A DNA stretch of 64,000 nt from Bradyrhizobium sp. sBnM-33 (lineage in GTDB: Bacteria > Pseudomonadota > Alphaproteobacteria > Rhizobiales > Xanthobacteraceae), in contig NZ_CP136624.1 in assembly GCF_032917945.1 (NCBI RefSeq), forward strand, positions 7,378,001 through 7,442,000, read 5' to 3'. The notes under the pieces were generated by a model. It saw only the letters and a list, made by a program, of their open reading frames with translations. It was not told the DNA's origin and ran no database searches. Below are positions 1-8,516 of this stretch, in pieces (the stretch's first letter is position 1; each line of letters starts with the position of its first letter). Made by a program: the position numbers and the translations under genes.

Positions 1-321
1 TTCCCCGACCAGCCGTCCACCGGCCTCGATCCGGATCGTGTTGACGACACCTTCGAACTCGGCGGCCGGCCCGACCGCATCGCATAGCGCGAACGCCGCC
101 GGCTTGTGCGGCATCGTGAGATTGAAGCCGGCAACGCTCGGCGATTTCGCGGGCGTGCGGATTGTTTCGGAAAGATGTTCCGGCGCGATGTCGAGCAGCA
201 CCATGTGCCAGTCCAGCCCTGCGCCTTGAAAGTAAGGCGTGTAGTGGCGGGGCGCGCCGACATGGCCGGCCGGATGGGCAAAGATGAAGACAAATCGTGA
301 AGCACCGGTCGGAAGCCGCAT
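1..321 (-). CDS. Shikimate/quinate dehydrogenase-like protein (AroE family), partial
   Basis: Only the first 107 codons are in the window; the gene continues past the left edge. The translation begins MRLPTGASRFVFIFAHPAGH, which resembles the AroE N-terminal substrate domain, and includes GFNLTMPHK, the counterpart of the family motif NVTxPxK whose lysine is catalytic, followed by EGVVNTIR, the counterpart of the AVNTI segment. The family reduces 3-dehydroshikimate or oxidises shikimate/quinate with NAD(P)H. The ATG at 321 lies 5 bases after the stop of the sugar-type permease, so it is the last visible gene of that ABC operon. This suggests a catabolic role tied to the imported compound rather than the housekeeping aromatic pathway (inference). 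Confidence 0.82.
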   Translation of the reverse strand, partial: MRLPTGASRFVFIFAHPAGHVGAPRHYTPYFQGAGLDWHMVLLDIAPEHLSETIRTPAKSPSVAGFNLTMPHKPAAFALCDAVGPAAEFEGVVNTIRIEAGGRLVGE

Positions 322-326
322 CGCTC

Positions 327-1167
327 TCACCCTTTTACCGCGCCCGCCGTCAGCCCGCTCACCAGATAGCGGCGCACGGCGAGCGAGAAAATCAGGACCG
401 GCGCCATCACCAGCGAGCCGCCCGCGGCGATCTTGCCCCACTCCCAGCCCTCGTAGTTCATGAAGTTGACCACGGCGACCGGCGCTGTCCGTGCATTGGT
501 CCGCGTCAGGATCAGCGCAAAGAAGAAGTCGTTCCAGGCGTAGAGGAAGCACAGGATCGCGGTGGCGGCGATGCCGGGCGCGACCATCGGCAGCACGATC
601 TGGAGGAAGACGACCCGTGTCGACGCGCCGTCGACCAGCGCCGCCTCTTCCAGCGACCGCGGCACGGTTTCAAAAAACGGCTGCATCATCCAGATCACCA
701 GCGGGAGGTTGAAACTGGTGTAGACCAGCACCAGTCCGGTGACGGTGTCGAGCAGCCCGATCCAGCGATAGAACAGGAAGAACGGAATCGTAAACGCGAT
801 CGGCGGCGCCATTCGCGTCACCAGGATCGCAAAGCTCAGCGCGTGCTTTCCCCGCCCCGCCCATCGCGACAACGCGTAGGCCCGCGGGTACGCCTAGAAT
901 GAGCGCCAGCGCCGTGGAGAACGACGCACTCATCAGGCTGTTGACAAAGGAGGCCGCGAACGCGCCTTGCCAGAGCGACGCATAATTTTGCAGCGTCGGC
1001 GTGAAGATCAAGGGCGGCGGAAACTGCAGGATCAGGTCATTGGACTTGAAGCTCATCTGCAAGAGCCAGAGGAACGGTGACAGCAGCACAATCAGCGTCA
1101 CACCGATCGCCACGAGCCGGCGCGGGCTGGCCGAACGGCGGACCGGGCCACTCATGCCCCCGCTCAT
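327..1167 (-). pseudogene. Carbohydrate ABC transporter permease (MalG type), frameshifted
   Basis: This would be the second inner-membrane permease of a CUT1-type sugar importer. The N-terminal part (starting MSGGMSGPVRR, first TM segment VAIGVTLIVLLSPFLWLL) is in one frame. The rest, including the EAA-loop EEAALVDGAS that contacts the ATPase and the C-terminal TM segments, is in another. The frame changes near 880-884; removing one G from the GCGGGCC stretch would restore an AAYALSRWAGRG junction. The ATG at 1167 overlaps the upstream permease stop (ATGA). The encoded protein is broken as read; a sequencing error is the simplest alternative because both halves are otherwise well conserved. 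Confidence 0.8.
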
Positions 1168-2063
1168 GCCATGGCCTCGCGGCGGCGGCCCATCCACACC
1201 ACGCCGAGGCTAACCGCGATGACGAGCAGCAGCATCACGATCGTAACCGAACTGGAATAGCCGATTTCGTTGAAGTCGAATGCGAGCAGATAAGCGTAAT
1301 AGTTCGTCACCTCGGTGACGCTGCCCGGCCCGCCGCCGGTCAAGAGGAACACCAGCGGAAATGCCTTGACGCTGTCGATCAGGCGAAACATGCCCGATAT
1401 GACCAGGATCGGCGTGATGAAGGGCAGCGTGATGTAGAAGAAGATCTGCAGCCGGTTGGCGCCGTCGACCAGGGCTGCTTCGGAAAATTCCTCCGGAATG
1501 GTCTGCAGCGCGGCCAATACCATCAGGAAGGTGAAGGGCATCCATTCCCAGGTGTCGGCGATGATGATCGCGGTCAGCGCGAAATCGACGCTCGAAGTCA
1601 GCGACGGCATGGTCACGTTAAGCAGGCCTGCGGCGTAGTAGAGTGGGCTGATGTCGGGCGTGTAGATCAGTTTCCATATGATCGCCACGACGATCGGCGG
1701 CAGCACCATCGGAATCAGGAACAGAGTGCGGGCGAATTCCACGACGCGCGACTGCGTGTGCAGCAGTAGCGCGAGCAGCATGCCGAGCAGGACCTGCAAC
1801 AGCACGCCCCAGAACGACAGCTTGGCCTGCACCCATAGCGAATTGACGAAGCGCGGGTCGCCCGGAAGCAGGCGATAGTTCCGCAAGGGCGAGCTGAAAT
1901 CCGTCGACGATCCCGGATTGACGAGTTGGAACGGCGTCAGGCTGGTCACGACAAGATAGATCGCAGGCAAGCCTGCGATCACAAACAACACGATCAGGCT
2001 CGGCGCCAGCGCGAGGCGATTGAAGCGGCGGCGCTCGGCGTCAACCAATCCCTTTCCGCTCAA
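1164..2063 (-). CDS. Carbohydrate ABC transporter permease (MalF/UgpA type)
   Basis: This 299-residue integral membrane protein has about six TM segments. The first is ALAPSLIVLFVIAGLPAIYL near residues 17-36, and the motif PFQLVNPG in the following periplasmic loop is common in CUT1 permeases. The EAA loop EAALVDGANRLQ lies near residue 205 and would dock on the cytoplasmic ATPase. It forms the translocation pore with the adjacent (frameshifted) permease and receives substrate from the binding protein encoded just upstream; the start overlaps that gene's stop by 4 bases. No ATPase of this system is visible, so it lies beyond the left edge or elsewhere. The substrate is unknown. Confidence 0.92.
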   Translation of the reverse strand: MSGKGLVDAERRRFNRLALAPSLIVLFVIAGLPAIYLVVTSLTPFQLVNPGSSTDFSSPLRNYRLLPGDPRFVNSLWVQAKLSFWGVLLQVLLGMLLALLLHTQSRVVEFARTLFLIPMVLPPIVVAIIWKLIYTPDISPLYYAAGLLNVTMPSLTSSVDFALTAIIIADTWEWMPFTFLMVLAALQTIPEEFSEAALVDGANRLQIFFYITLPFITPILVISGMFRLIDSVKAFPLVFLLTGGGPGSVTEVTNYYAYLLAFDFNEIGYSSSVTIVMLLLVIAVSLGVVWMGRRREAMA

Positions 2064-3424
2064 AGCGCGGTCCCGGCCCGGCGGAGATTGGCCACCGCCT
2101 GCTCCTGCGCCGCGTTCATCGCAGCTTGAGCTGTGAGCTGCCCCGTCGCCACCTGTTCGAACGCCTTGTTGAGGACATCGCCGACGATCGGGAACTCCTT
2201 CACCGTGCGATAGGCCATGTAGTTCTCGCCCTTGGCCGGCAGCCCCAGCACTTCGAGATAGAGCGAGCCGAGGTCCTGGCCGTTGACCGTGTTCAGCTTG
2301 CGGTATTCCTCACTCTCGATCACGGATCTGCGGCAGACCGAGGAATGGCCGTGCTCCTTGACGAGCCGCATCGAGATTTCAGGGCTGAGCGCCCATTTGA
2401 TGAATTCCCAGGCCGCCTTCTTGTTTTTGGCGTTCTTGGGAATGCCGAGACCCTGGCTGTTGGCGGCTGGGAAATCATGCACGGGGCCCGCCGGCATCCT
2501 GACGACGCGTGAGGTTTCTTTCACCTTGCTGTCGTTCGAGAGCAGGATCGGCGTAATCCAGGCGCTGGAATGAATGAAGATATTGGAGCGGCCGGTCATG
2601 TGGGATTGCCGCGCCTGATCCTCGGTGTAGGTGAGCACGCCGCGCGGCGCGTAGTTCTTCAGAAGGTTCGCGTAATATTCAACGGCCTGGATAGCTTCCG
2701 GCGAATTCAGCGTCGGCATGATGTCGGTGGGCGGCTTGCGAAAAATATTGCCGCCAAAACCCTGGATGTAGGGCGGCAGGCACCAGTGATGGAGCTGGAA
2801 GCTGACGATGCCGCTGACATTGTCGGCGCCATGCATCGCGGCGCAAACCTGCTCCAGCTCGGCAAAGGTCTTCGGTATCTTGAGACCGCGCTTCTCCATC
2901 AAATCCATGCGCGACAGGCCCATCACCATGGCCCCGCCTTCCCAGGAGTAGGCGTAAGTGGCGCCCTTGGCGTCGCGGTAGGGCACCTGCGCGCCCTCGA
3001 CGAAATCTTTCGGATTCCATTCCGCCGGAGTCAGATTGGGATCACCGGTGAACTCGTCGAGATTGGCGAGCAGTCCCGCCGCCACCCAGCGCGCGGCAAG
3101 GATGAAGGTGACATTGACGAAATCGAACGCCGAACCGCCGGACGACAATTCGAGATTGGCCTGCTGGTTGTAGACCGGGAACGCGGAGAGCTGCAGATCG
3201 ACCTTCATGCCGGTCTGCGCCTCGAACTCCGGGATGTAGTTCTGCAGCAGTGTGAAGAAGCGGTGCTGGAAGGAGGCGCCGCGCAGCGTAATGCCGGCAA
3301 ACGGTTTTGTTTGCGCAATGGCCGGCAGGGGAAATGCGGCCGCGCCAAAGGTGACGGCGCCAGCCTGAAGCAGCGTTCGCCTGCTGAAGCCCGCAGACTG
3401 GTGGCTCGGATTCTTCTTCGTCAT
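2060..3424 (-). CDS. Extracellular solute-binding protein, family 1, Tat-exported
   Basis: The start is set at the ATG at 3424 because GGGAGG lies 6 bases upstream; the frame stays open to 3481 but that part covers the promoter. The 455-residue product has a twin-arginine signal, SRRTLLQAG at residues 14-22, a hydrophobic stretch and an Ala-x-Ala site (AIA before QTK, about residue 37). This indicates export as a folded protein. The mature part has the family 1 layout of sugar/polyol binding proteins (KFAEL- and WEFIKWALSPEI-like segments). It is the first gene of a binding protein, permease, permease, AroE-like operon. The substrate is probably a sugar, polyol or cyclic polyol (inference from the AroE-like partner). 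Confidence 0.9.
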   Translation of the reverse strand: MTKKNPSHQSAGFSRRTLLQAGAVTFGAAAFPLPAIAQTKPFAGITLRGASFQHRFFTLLQNYIPEFEAQTGMKVDLQLSAFPVYNQQANLELSSGGSAFDFVNVTFILAARWVAAGLLANLDEFTGDPNLTPAEWNPKDFVEGAQVPYRDAKGATYAYSWEGGAMVMGLSRMDLMEKRGLKIPKTFAELEQVCAAMHGADNVSGIVSFQLHHWCLPPYIQGFGGNIFRKPPTDIMPTLNSPEAIQAVEYYANLLKNYAPRGVLTYTEDQARQSHMTGRSNIFIHSSAWITPILLSNDSKVKETSRVVRMPAGPVHDFPAANSQGLGIPKNAKNKKAAWEFIKWALSPEISMRLVKEHGHSSVCRRSVIESEEYRKLNTVNGQDLGSLYLEVLGLPAKGENYMAYRTVKEFPIVGDVLNKAFEQVATGQLTAQAAMNAAQEQAVANLRRAGTAL

Positions 3425-3452
3425 AGCAGCCTCCCTGACAGTCTTTTTCGAC

Positions 3453-3481
3453 AATATGACCGACATAAAATATACTGTCAA
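3453..3481 (-). promoter_or_regulatory. Putative sigma70 promoter of the sugar-type ABC operon
   Basis: On the minus strand a perfect TTGACA (-35, 3481-3476) is followed after exactly 17 bases by CATATT (-10, 3458-3453). This is about 30 bases upstream of the binding-protein start at 3424. It lies beside the divergent GntR-family gene and its palindromic site. Confidence 0.6.
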
Positions 3482-3513
3482 AAGGAGGCTTCCCTCAGAA
3501 GCGCTGTTTTTGC

Positions 3514-3529
3514 GATGTCAATTGACATC
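3514..3529. promoter_or_regulatory. Perfect 16-bp palindrome, probable GntR/FadR-type operator
   Basis: GATGTCAATTGACATC is a perfect 8+8 palindrome flanked by TGC/GCA-like bases. It sits between the divergent ABC operon promoter and the FadR-type regulator gene. FadR-subfamily regulators bind short inverted repeats of this size near their own genes, so this is the best candidate for the autoregulatory and operon operator. Binding is inferred from position and symmetry only. Confidence 0.55.
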
Positions 3530-3578
3530 ATATCGCAATAAAGCAGACATTATTGTTTCAAGGCTTGAGGGTCCACAT

Positions 3579-4337
3579 TTGCCCAGGGACGTCGAACTCC
3601 GCCAGTCCAACACCCACGTCGCGCGCGAAATCGCCAAGCTCATCGTCTCCGGCACATGGCAGGAGGGAAAGACGCTGCCGCGCGAGATCGAGCTCGCTTC
3701 CCAATTCAGCGTCAGCCGCACCTCGATCCGGGAATCGCTGTCCACCCTCAAGGCAAAGGGCCTGATTGCGGCGCGACAGAAGGCCGGTACCCATGTGCGC
3801 GAGCGGATCAACTGGCACATGCTGGATGCCGAGCTTCTGGAATGGACATGGGCACTGCGTCCGACGGAAGAGTTTGCTCGCCAGCTCACGCAGGTGCGCC
3901 GGATCGTCGAGCCGGAGGCTTGCGCGATCTGCGCCGAGCGCGGCTCGGACGCCGACCTCGCCCGGATCGAACGGGCCTATCGCGAGATGGACGCCGCCGG
4001 GATGGACAGCCGCGCCTATTCCGAGCCCGACCTTCGCTTCCATCGCGGCATCCTGACCGCGACCGGCAACGACTTTCTGGTCGCCTTCGGCGCTACGGTG
4101 GAAGCGGCGCTGCGCATGTCGTTCGAACTCTCGACGCTGAACCCCGGCGCGCCGCGCAAGAGCCTGCCCTATCACCGCGCCATCCTCGACGAGATATGGG
4201 CGCGAAATCCCGATGGCGCGCGGCGCGCGATGCACCGCCTGATGGACCTGACCGAGCGCAATATTACCTCGGCGCTGTCACGCCGGCATGGCGAAGCGAT
4301 GGCGGCAGCGGATGCCAGCCGTGAACACGACGTGTAA
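3579..4337 (+). CDS. GntR-family transcriptional regulator, FadR/FCD subfamily
   Basis: The N-terminal winged helix covers VAREIAKLIVSGTWQ, LPREIELASQFSVSR and TSIRESLSTLKAKGLI, the usual GntR helix-turn-helix. The C-terminal all-helical FCD domain carries the metal/ligand residues in EPDLRFHRGIL and LPYHRAILDEIWA. It probably binds a carboxylated metabolite and controls the divergent ABC operon. The frame is open from an ATG at 3456, but that start lacks a ribosome site and would place coding sequence over the operator palindrome and divergent promoter. A TTG at 3579, 8 bases after GAGG, gives a normal-length 252-residue protein, so I prefer it. The start remains uncertain. Confidence 0.85.
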   Translation: MPRDVELRQSNTHVAREIAKLIVSGTWQEGKTLPREIELASQFSVSRTSIRESLSTLKAKGLIAARQKAGTHVRERINWHMLDAELLEWTWALRPTEEFARQLTQVRRIVEPEACAICAERGSDADLARIERAYREMDAAGMDSRAYSEPDLRFHRGILTATGNDFLVAFGATVEAALRMSFELSTLNPGAPRKSLPYHRAILDEIWARNPDGARRAMHRLMDLTERNITSALSRRHGEAMAAADASREHDV

Positions 4338-4355
4338 CGGAACAGGATAAGGTCT

Positions 4356-4433
4356 TTTTTGACGCGTTTTCTTCACGCGAACCGGTATCCACCCTCGGAT
4401 CAAGTCCCAGGGCATGCTTCGCGCGAAAACGCT
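4356..4433. repeat. Dispersed palindromic intergenic element
   Basis: Two arms, GCGTTTTCTTCACGCGAA (4364-4381) and TTCGCGCGAAAACGC (4418-4432), are inverted around a loop containing ACCGGTATCCAC and GGATCAAGTCC. Elements of this wording are common between genes in Bradyrhizobium genomes, as I recall them. It fills most of the gap between the GntR gene and the monooxygenase and may act as an RNA hairpin or terminator. Confidence 0.55.
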
Positions 4434-4504
4434 GCAGAACACTTGCTTTCCCTTGGGGTTGCGCGTTTCATTCCAGTCAAACATCAGCGACCGGGAAAAC
4501 GCCC

Positions 4505-5578
4505 ATGCCCGCAAGAATCATCGGAATGATCGGCACCCAGCAGGAGGGCGTCGCGGTTCACCTGATCAAGGGACAGATATCGCGACAATGGGTGGTCGAT
4601 TTCACCCGGCTGCACGAGCAGTGGAATTATGATTCCGTCCTGGTCGGATATTACGCCTCCGCCGCCGAAGGCTTTGCGATTGCACTCTATGCCGCCGATC
4701 ACACCGAGCGGATCAAGTTTTTGATCGCGCACCGGCCGGGCTCGGTGGCGCCCGCACTGGCCGCGCGGCAGGTCGCAACCTTCGACCAGCTCACGCAGGC
4801 CCGGATGGCGCTGCATATCATCGCCGGCACCAGCGACGCGGACCAGGCGAGCGAAGGCGACTTCCTGCCCAAGAATGACCGCTATCGCCGCGCTGGTGAA
4901 TATCTGGAAGTCATGCAGAAACTCTGGACCAGCGACAGTCCGATCGATCACAGGGGCGAGTTCTACCGCGTCGAGGGCGGTTTCTCCGACATCAAGCCCT
5001 ACCAGCGGCCTTACCCCACCCTCTTCTTCGGCGGTTCGTCCGAAGGCGCGCTGGAGATGGGCGCCAAACATTGCGACGTGTTCGCGATCTTCGGCGAGCC
5101 GCTGAAGGAAACGCGGGAACGGGTGCAGGATTTCCGGCGGCGCGCAGCCGCCTTTGGGCGCAACGTCGGCTTCAACATGTCGCTGCGGCCGATCATGGCG
5201 GATACCGAAGGCGCGGCGTGGGACAAGGCGAACGCGCTACTGGCGGATGTCGAGCGCAAGACCGGCGCCGCGCCCCAACCCACCAACCACTCCGCCGAGC
5301 GCCTGCTCGGTTACGCCGCGCGCGGCGACGTCCATGACGAGCGGCTATGGATGGGAATTGCGCGCGCCACCGGCGCTCCCGGCAATACGTCGTGCCTGGT
5401 TGGAACGCCTGAACAGATCGCGGCAGCGGTGCTGGAATATTACCGGCTCGGCATTCATTCCTTCCTGCTGCGCGGCTTTGAGAATCCGCACGACACGATC
5501 GCGATCGGCCGTGACTTGATTCCACTCATCAAGCAAGGCGCGCTGGCGATCGACCGGCAGGCCGAAGCGGCCGAATAG
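4505..5578 (+). CDS. LLM-class flavin-dependent monooxygenase (alkanesulfonate monooxygenase-like)
   Basis: The 357-residue protein matches the SsuD-type luciferase-like TIM barrel. It has YDSVLVGYYASAAEGF early, the LTQARMALHIIAGTSDADQA segment near residue 100, DRYRRAGEYLEVMQKLW, and a C-terminal GTPEQIAAAVLEYYRLGI helix. This family uses reduced FMN from a separate reductase and O2 to oxidise sulfonates or similar substrates. The ATG at 4505 follows GGGAAAACGCCC without a strong ribosome site. It is followed 84 bases later by a quinone reductase-like gene that could be co-transcribed. The substrate is not predictable; sulfonate use is only the family default. Confidence 0.88.
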   Translation: MPARIIGMIGTQQEGVAVHLIKGQISRQWVVDFTRLHEQWNYDSVLVGYYASAAEGFAIALYAADHTERIKFLIAHRPGSVAPALAARQVATFDQLTQARMALHIIAGTSDADQASEGDFLPKNDRYRRAGEYLEVMQKLWTSDSPIDHRGEFYRVEGGFSDIKPYQRPYPTLFFGGSSEGALEMGAKHCDVFAIFGEPLKETRERVQDFRRRAAAFGRNVGFNMSLRPIMADTEGAAWDKANALLADVERKTGAAPQPTNHSAERLLGYAARGDVHDERLWMGIARATGAPGNTSCLVGTPEQIAAAVLEYYRLGIHSFLLRGFENPHDTIAIGRDLIPLIKQGALAIDRQAEAAE

Positions 5579-5662
5579 AGTTCACCTGAAGAAGCCGCAG
5601 GCACCTCAAGACACCGGCGCAAGGTCTTGGCGTACGAAGGGAAAACGCATGAGAGAATTTGC

Positions 5663-6640
5663 ATGAAGGCGGTCGTTGTCGAGAACTACAATTCAATCGA
5701 CGGCATCTCGATCAAGGAGATCGATACGCCCGGCCTCGCCGCGGGCGAGGTCCGCGTCAGGATCGGCGCGGCGGCAGTCGGCTTCGTCGATGGCTTGAAG
5801 GTGCAGGGTCTCTACCAGACCAAGGACCCGCTGCCGTTCGTGCCGGGGACGGAGTTTGCCGGAACGGTCGATGCCGTCGCCGACAATGTCGGCGCGTTCA
5901 AGCCGGGCATGCCGGTGATCGGCATGGCCCGTTCCGGTGCGCTGGCCGAATATATCTCTGTGCCATCTGCGGCGCTCAAGCATCTGCCGCCGCAGATACC
6001 CTTCGAGGCCGGCGCGTCGTTTCAGGCCAACTATCTGACCGGGCTGTACGCGCTGGATGCCCGCGCGTCGCTGCGCGAAGGCGAGATATTGCTGGTGCTG
6101 GGCGCGGCCGGCGGCGTTGGGATCGCCGCCGTTCAGATCGGCAGATTGATGGGCGCGCGGGTGATCGCAGCTGCCTCAACGGCGGAGAAGCGTGACTTCG
6201 CGGTTCGTCACGGCGCCGATCAGACCATCGACTACACCCAGGCGGATTGGCGGGAGACGCTGAAGGAATTGACCGGCGGGCATGGGCCGGATGTCATTTT
6301 CGATCCCGTCGGCGGCGACGTATCGCTGCAGGCGTTTCGCTCGATCGCCTGGCTCGGGCGGCACCTCGTCGTCGGATTCGCCTCCGGCACCATTCCAGCG
6401 CTGGCGTTCAACCTGCCGCTGCTCAAGGGCGGCGCGCTGCTCGGCGTCGACCTCGCCCAGATCCAGAAGCGCGAGCCGGAAACTCACGCCCGCCTGATGG
6501 CGCAATTGTTCGACTGGCTGGCATCGGGCAAATTGCAGCCCGTGGTCGGCAAGATCGTGCCGTTCGAGAATTTTCGCGAGGCGTTCAAGACCATGCAGTC
6601 GCGATCGGCGCTTGGCAAGATGATCGTGAAATTCGGCTGA
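5663..6640 (+). CDS. NADPH:quinone oxidoreductase (MDR superfamily)
   Basis: The protein starts MKAVVVENYNSIDG; GAGAG lies 7 bases upstream of the ATG at 5663, so this start is preferred over the earlier in-frame one. The 325-residue zinc-free medium-chain dehydrogenase has an N-terminal GroES-like domain (VPGTEFAGTVDAV, about residue 67) and a Rossmann domain with GAAGGVGIAAVQIG near residue 150 for NADPH. The tail SALGKMIVKFG is typical of quinone/enoyl reductases. It could reduce quinones or alpha,beta-unsaturated carbonyls. Neighbouring flavin monooxygenase and DUF2889 genes on the same strand suggest a small oxidative catabolic operon with unknown substrate. Confidence 0.88.
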   Translation: MKAVVVENYNSIDGISIKEIDTPGLAAGEVRVRIGAAAVGFVDGLKVQGLYQTKDPLPFVPGTEFAGTVDAVADNVGAFKPGMPVIGMARSGALAEYISVPSAALKHLPPQIPFEAGASFQANYLTGLYALDARASLREGEILLVLGAAGGVGIAAVQIGRLMGARVIAAASTAEKRDFAVRHGADQTIDYTQADWRETLKELTGGHGPDVIFDPVGGDVSLQAFRSIAWLGRHLVVGFASGTIPALAFNLPLLKGGALLGVDLAQIQKREPETHARLMAQLFDWLASGKLQPVVGKIVPFENFREAFKTMQSRSALGKMIVKFG

Positions 6641-6669
6641 AGCGACGCGTCGAAGCAGGATACGGACTG

Positions 6670-7251
6670 ATGTCTCTGGAAAACAGCAAGCCATCGCGCC
6701 GCCTGATGCACAGGCGGTCGGTCGAATGCGAAGGCTTTCTGCGGAACGACGGGCTCTGGGAAGTCGAGGCCTGGCTGCGGGATACCAAGCCTTTCACCCA
6801 GCGCGCCGATCGTTTCCGCGGCGAACTGAAACCGGGCGATCCCGTCCACGACATCGGCCTGCGGCTTGCGATCGACGACGGCATGACCATCCACGAGGCG
6901 GAGGCGATGATGCGCGCCACGCCCTATCCGACCTGCATCGAGGTCGAGCCGATCCTGCGGCGTCTGATCGGCGAGCGAATAGGCCCGGGCTGGCGCGAGA
7001 CGGTGCGGCGCAAGATCGGCCGGCTCGAGACCTGCACGCATCTCGCCGAATTGCTCGGTCCTGCCGTGACCACGCTGTATCAGACCATGTCCTATGGCAG
7101 GAATCCGGAAGGCCGCGATACGCTGGAGAACCAGCAGAACTCCGGCCAACGTCCATTCTTCATCGGCGGCTGCCATTCCTGGCGGACCGACGGCCCCGTT
7201 GTCGCGGCGATGTTTCCGCAGTTCGCGACCAAGCCGGCGGCGAAAGATTAG
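6670..7251 (+). CDS. DUF2889 domain protein
   Basis: The 193-residue cytoplasmic protein begins MSLENSKPSRRLMHRRSVEC; the frame runs further upstream but that part lies inside the quinone reductase gene. The DUF2889 signature is visible: MHRRSVECEGFLRNDGLWEV near the start, then LRDTKPF, LKPGDPVHDIGLRLAID, and PFFIGGCHSWR near the end. The domain has no established function, but it recurs in degradation gene neighbourhoods, including steroid and aromatic degraders. The gene is 29 bases after the quinone reductase and ends 4 bases inside the convergent transporter gene. Confidence 0.85.
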   Translation: MSLENSKPSRRLMHRRSVECEGFLRNDGLWEVEAWLRDTKPFTQRADRFRGELKPGDPVHDIGLRLAIDDGMTIHEAEAMMRATPYPTCIEVEPILRRLIGERIGPGWRETVRRKIGRLETCTHLAELLGPAVTTLYQTMSYGRNPEGRDTLENQQNSGQRPFFIGGCHSWRTDGPVVAAMFPQFATKPAAKD

Positions 7252-8516
7252 CCGCGGACGCGATCGTAGATCGCAAACGCTGCGGCCAGCACGCATCCGG
7301 CGATGATGCCGAATGTCAGATCTTCGATCAGCGTGAGGCCGAAAGTTGCGATCAGCACCGCCGCACTGCGCCAATCGTGAAGCAAGCGAAGGAATTCTTC
7401 CTTCTCCGCCATGTTCCAGCACACCACCACCAGCACGCCCGCCAGCGCGGAGAGCGGAATGAAGCTCGCCAACGGCGCTGCGACCAGCATGAAAGCCAAA
7501 ACGAGGATCGCATGCGCCATGCCGGAGACCGGGCTGCAGGCGCCCGCCCGAATATTGGTCGCGGTACGCGCGATCGTTCCGGTCACGCTGATGCCGCCGA
7601 AGATGGCGGAGGCGACGTTCGCAATGCCCTGCGCCACCACCTCCATGTTGTAGCGGTGCTTGCGCCCGGTCATGCCGTCGGCGACCTTGGCGGACAACAG
7701 GCTCTCGACCGCACCCAGAAGAGTGAAGGACAGCGCCGCCGGCAACACCTCGAGCACCGAAGCATAGGAGATCGAGGGTAGCTGCGGTGACGGCACTCCA
7801 TCAGGCAATTGTCCGAAATGACTGCCGATGGTCTCTACCGGCAGATGAAGCAGAAAGACGGCGACCGAAGCGAGCGTGACCGCGATCAGCATTCCCGGCC
7901 AATTCGGTGCCAGCCGCCGCAGCAGGAAGATCAGGGCCGCCGACCCCACGCCAACCGCCAGCGCGGCCGGACTGATGGTCGGCAAGGATTGGCCGAGCAT
8001 CACAAGCTTCGGCAACAGCGGTCCGGGTTCGGCCGCAGGCAGCTTGAGGCCGCCGAGATCCCTGAGCTGACTGGCAAAGATCGTGACCGCAATGCCGCAT
8101 GTAAAGCCGACGGTCACCGGATGCGGAATGTAGCGGATCAGCGCCCCGAGCCGCAGCAGCCCGATCACCGTCAGCATGAAGCCGGAGATGAAGACCGTCA
8201 GCAGCAGCCCCTCGATGCCGAATTTCGTCACGGTTGCCGACACCAGGACGATGAACGCGCCCGCGGGTCCGCCGATCTGGTAACGGCTGCCACCGAGCGC
8301 CGATACTAAAAAGCCGCCGATCACGGCGGCGTACAATCCCCGCTCGGGCGAAACGCCCGAGGCGACGGCGATCGCCATCGACAGCGGGAGTGCAACGATG
8401 GCGACCGTCAAGGCCGCCAGCAAATCCTTTCGAAAGCAGCCGAGATCGTATCCCTCGGACAGGACGGTCGCGAGCTTTGGGCGATAATGATGGGCAGTAG
8501 CGGAGCCGTCGGGCAT
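7248..8516 (-). CDS. SulP-family anion transporter without STAS domain
   Basis: The 422-residue membrane protein has the SulP core: VAIVALPLSMAIAVASGVSP in TM1 region, RYQIGGPAGAFIVLVSATV (TM3 anion-site region) and IPHPVTVGFTCGIAVTI. It has about ten or more TM segments. It ends at YDRVRG right after the last TM helix, so the cytoplasmic STAS domain of typical sulfate permeases is absent. Substrates in the family include sulfate, bicarbonate and dicarboxylates. The stop overlaps the convergent DUF2889 gene by 4 bases. The nearby SsuD-like monooxygenase would release sulfite, so a sulfur link is possible but unproven. Confidence 0.9.
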   Translation of the reverse strand: MPDGSATAHHYRPKLATVLSEGYDLGCFRKDLLAALTVAIVALPLSMAIAVASGVSPERGLYAAVIGGFLVSALGGSRYQIGGPAGAFIVLVSATVTKFGIEGLLLTVFISGFMLTVIGLLRLGALIRYIPHPVTVGFTCGIAVTIFASQLRDLGGLKLPAAEPGPLLPKLVMLGQSLPTISPAALAVGVGSAALIFLLRRLAPNWPGMLIAVTLASVAVFLLHLPVETIGSHFGQLPDGVPSPQLPSISYASVLEVLPAALSFTLLGAVESLLSAKVADGMTGRKHRYNMEVVAQGIANVASAIFGGISVTGTIARTATNIRAGACSPVSGMAHAILVLAFMLVAAPLASFIPLSALAGVLVVVCWNMAEKEEFLRLLHDWRSAAVLIATFGLTLIEDLTFGIIAGCVLAAAFAIYDRVRG

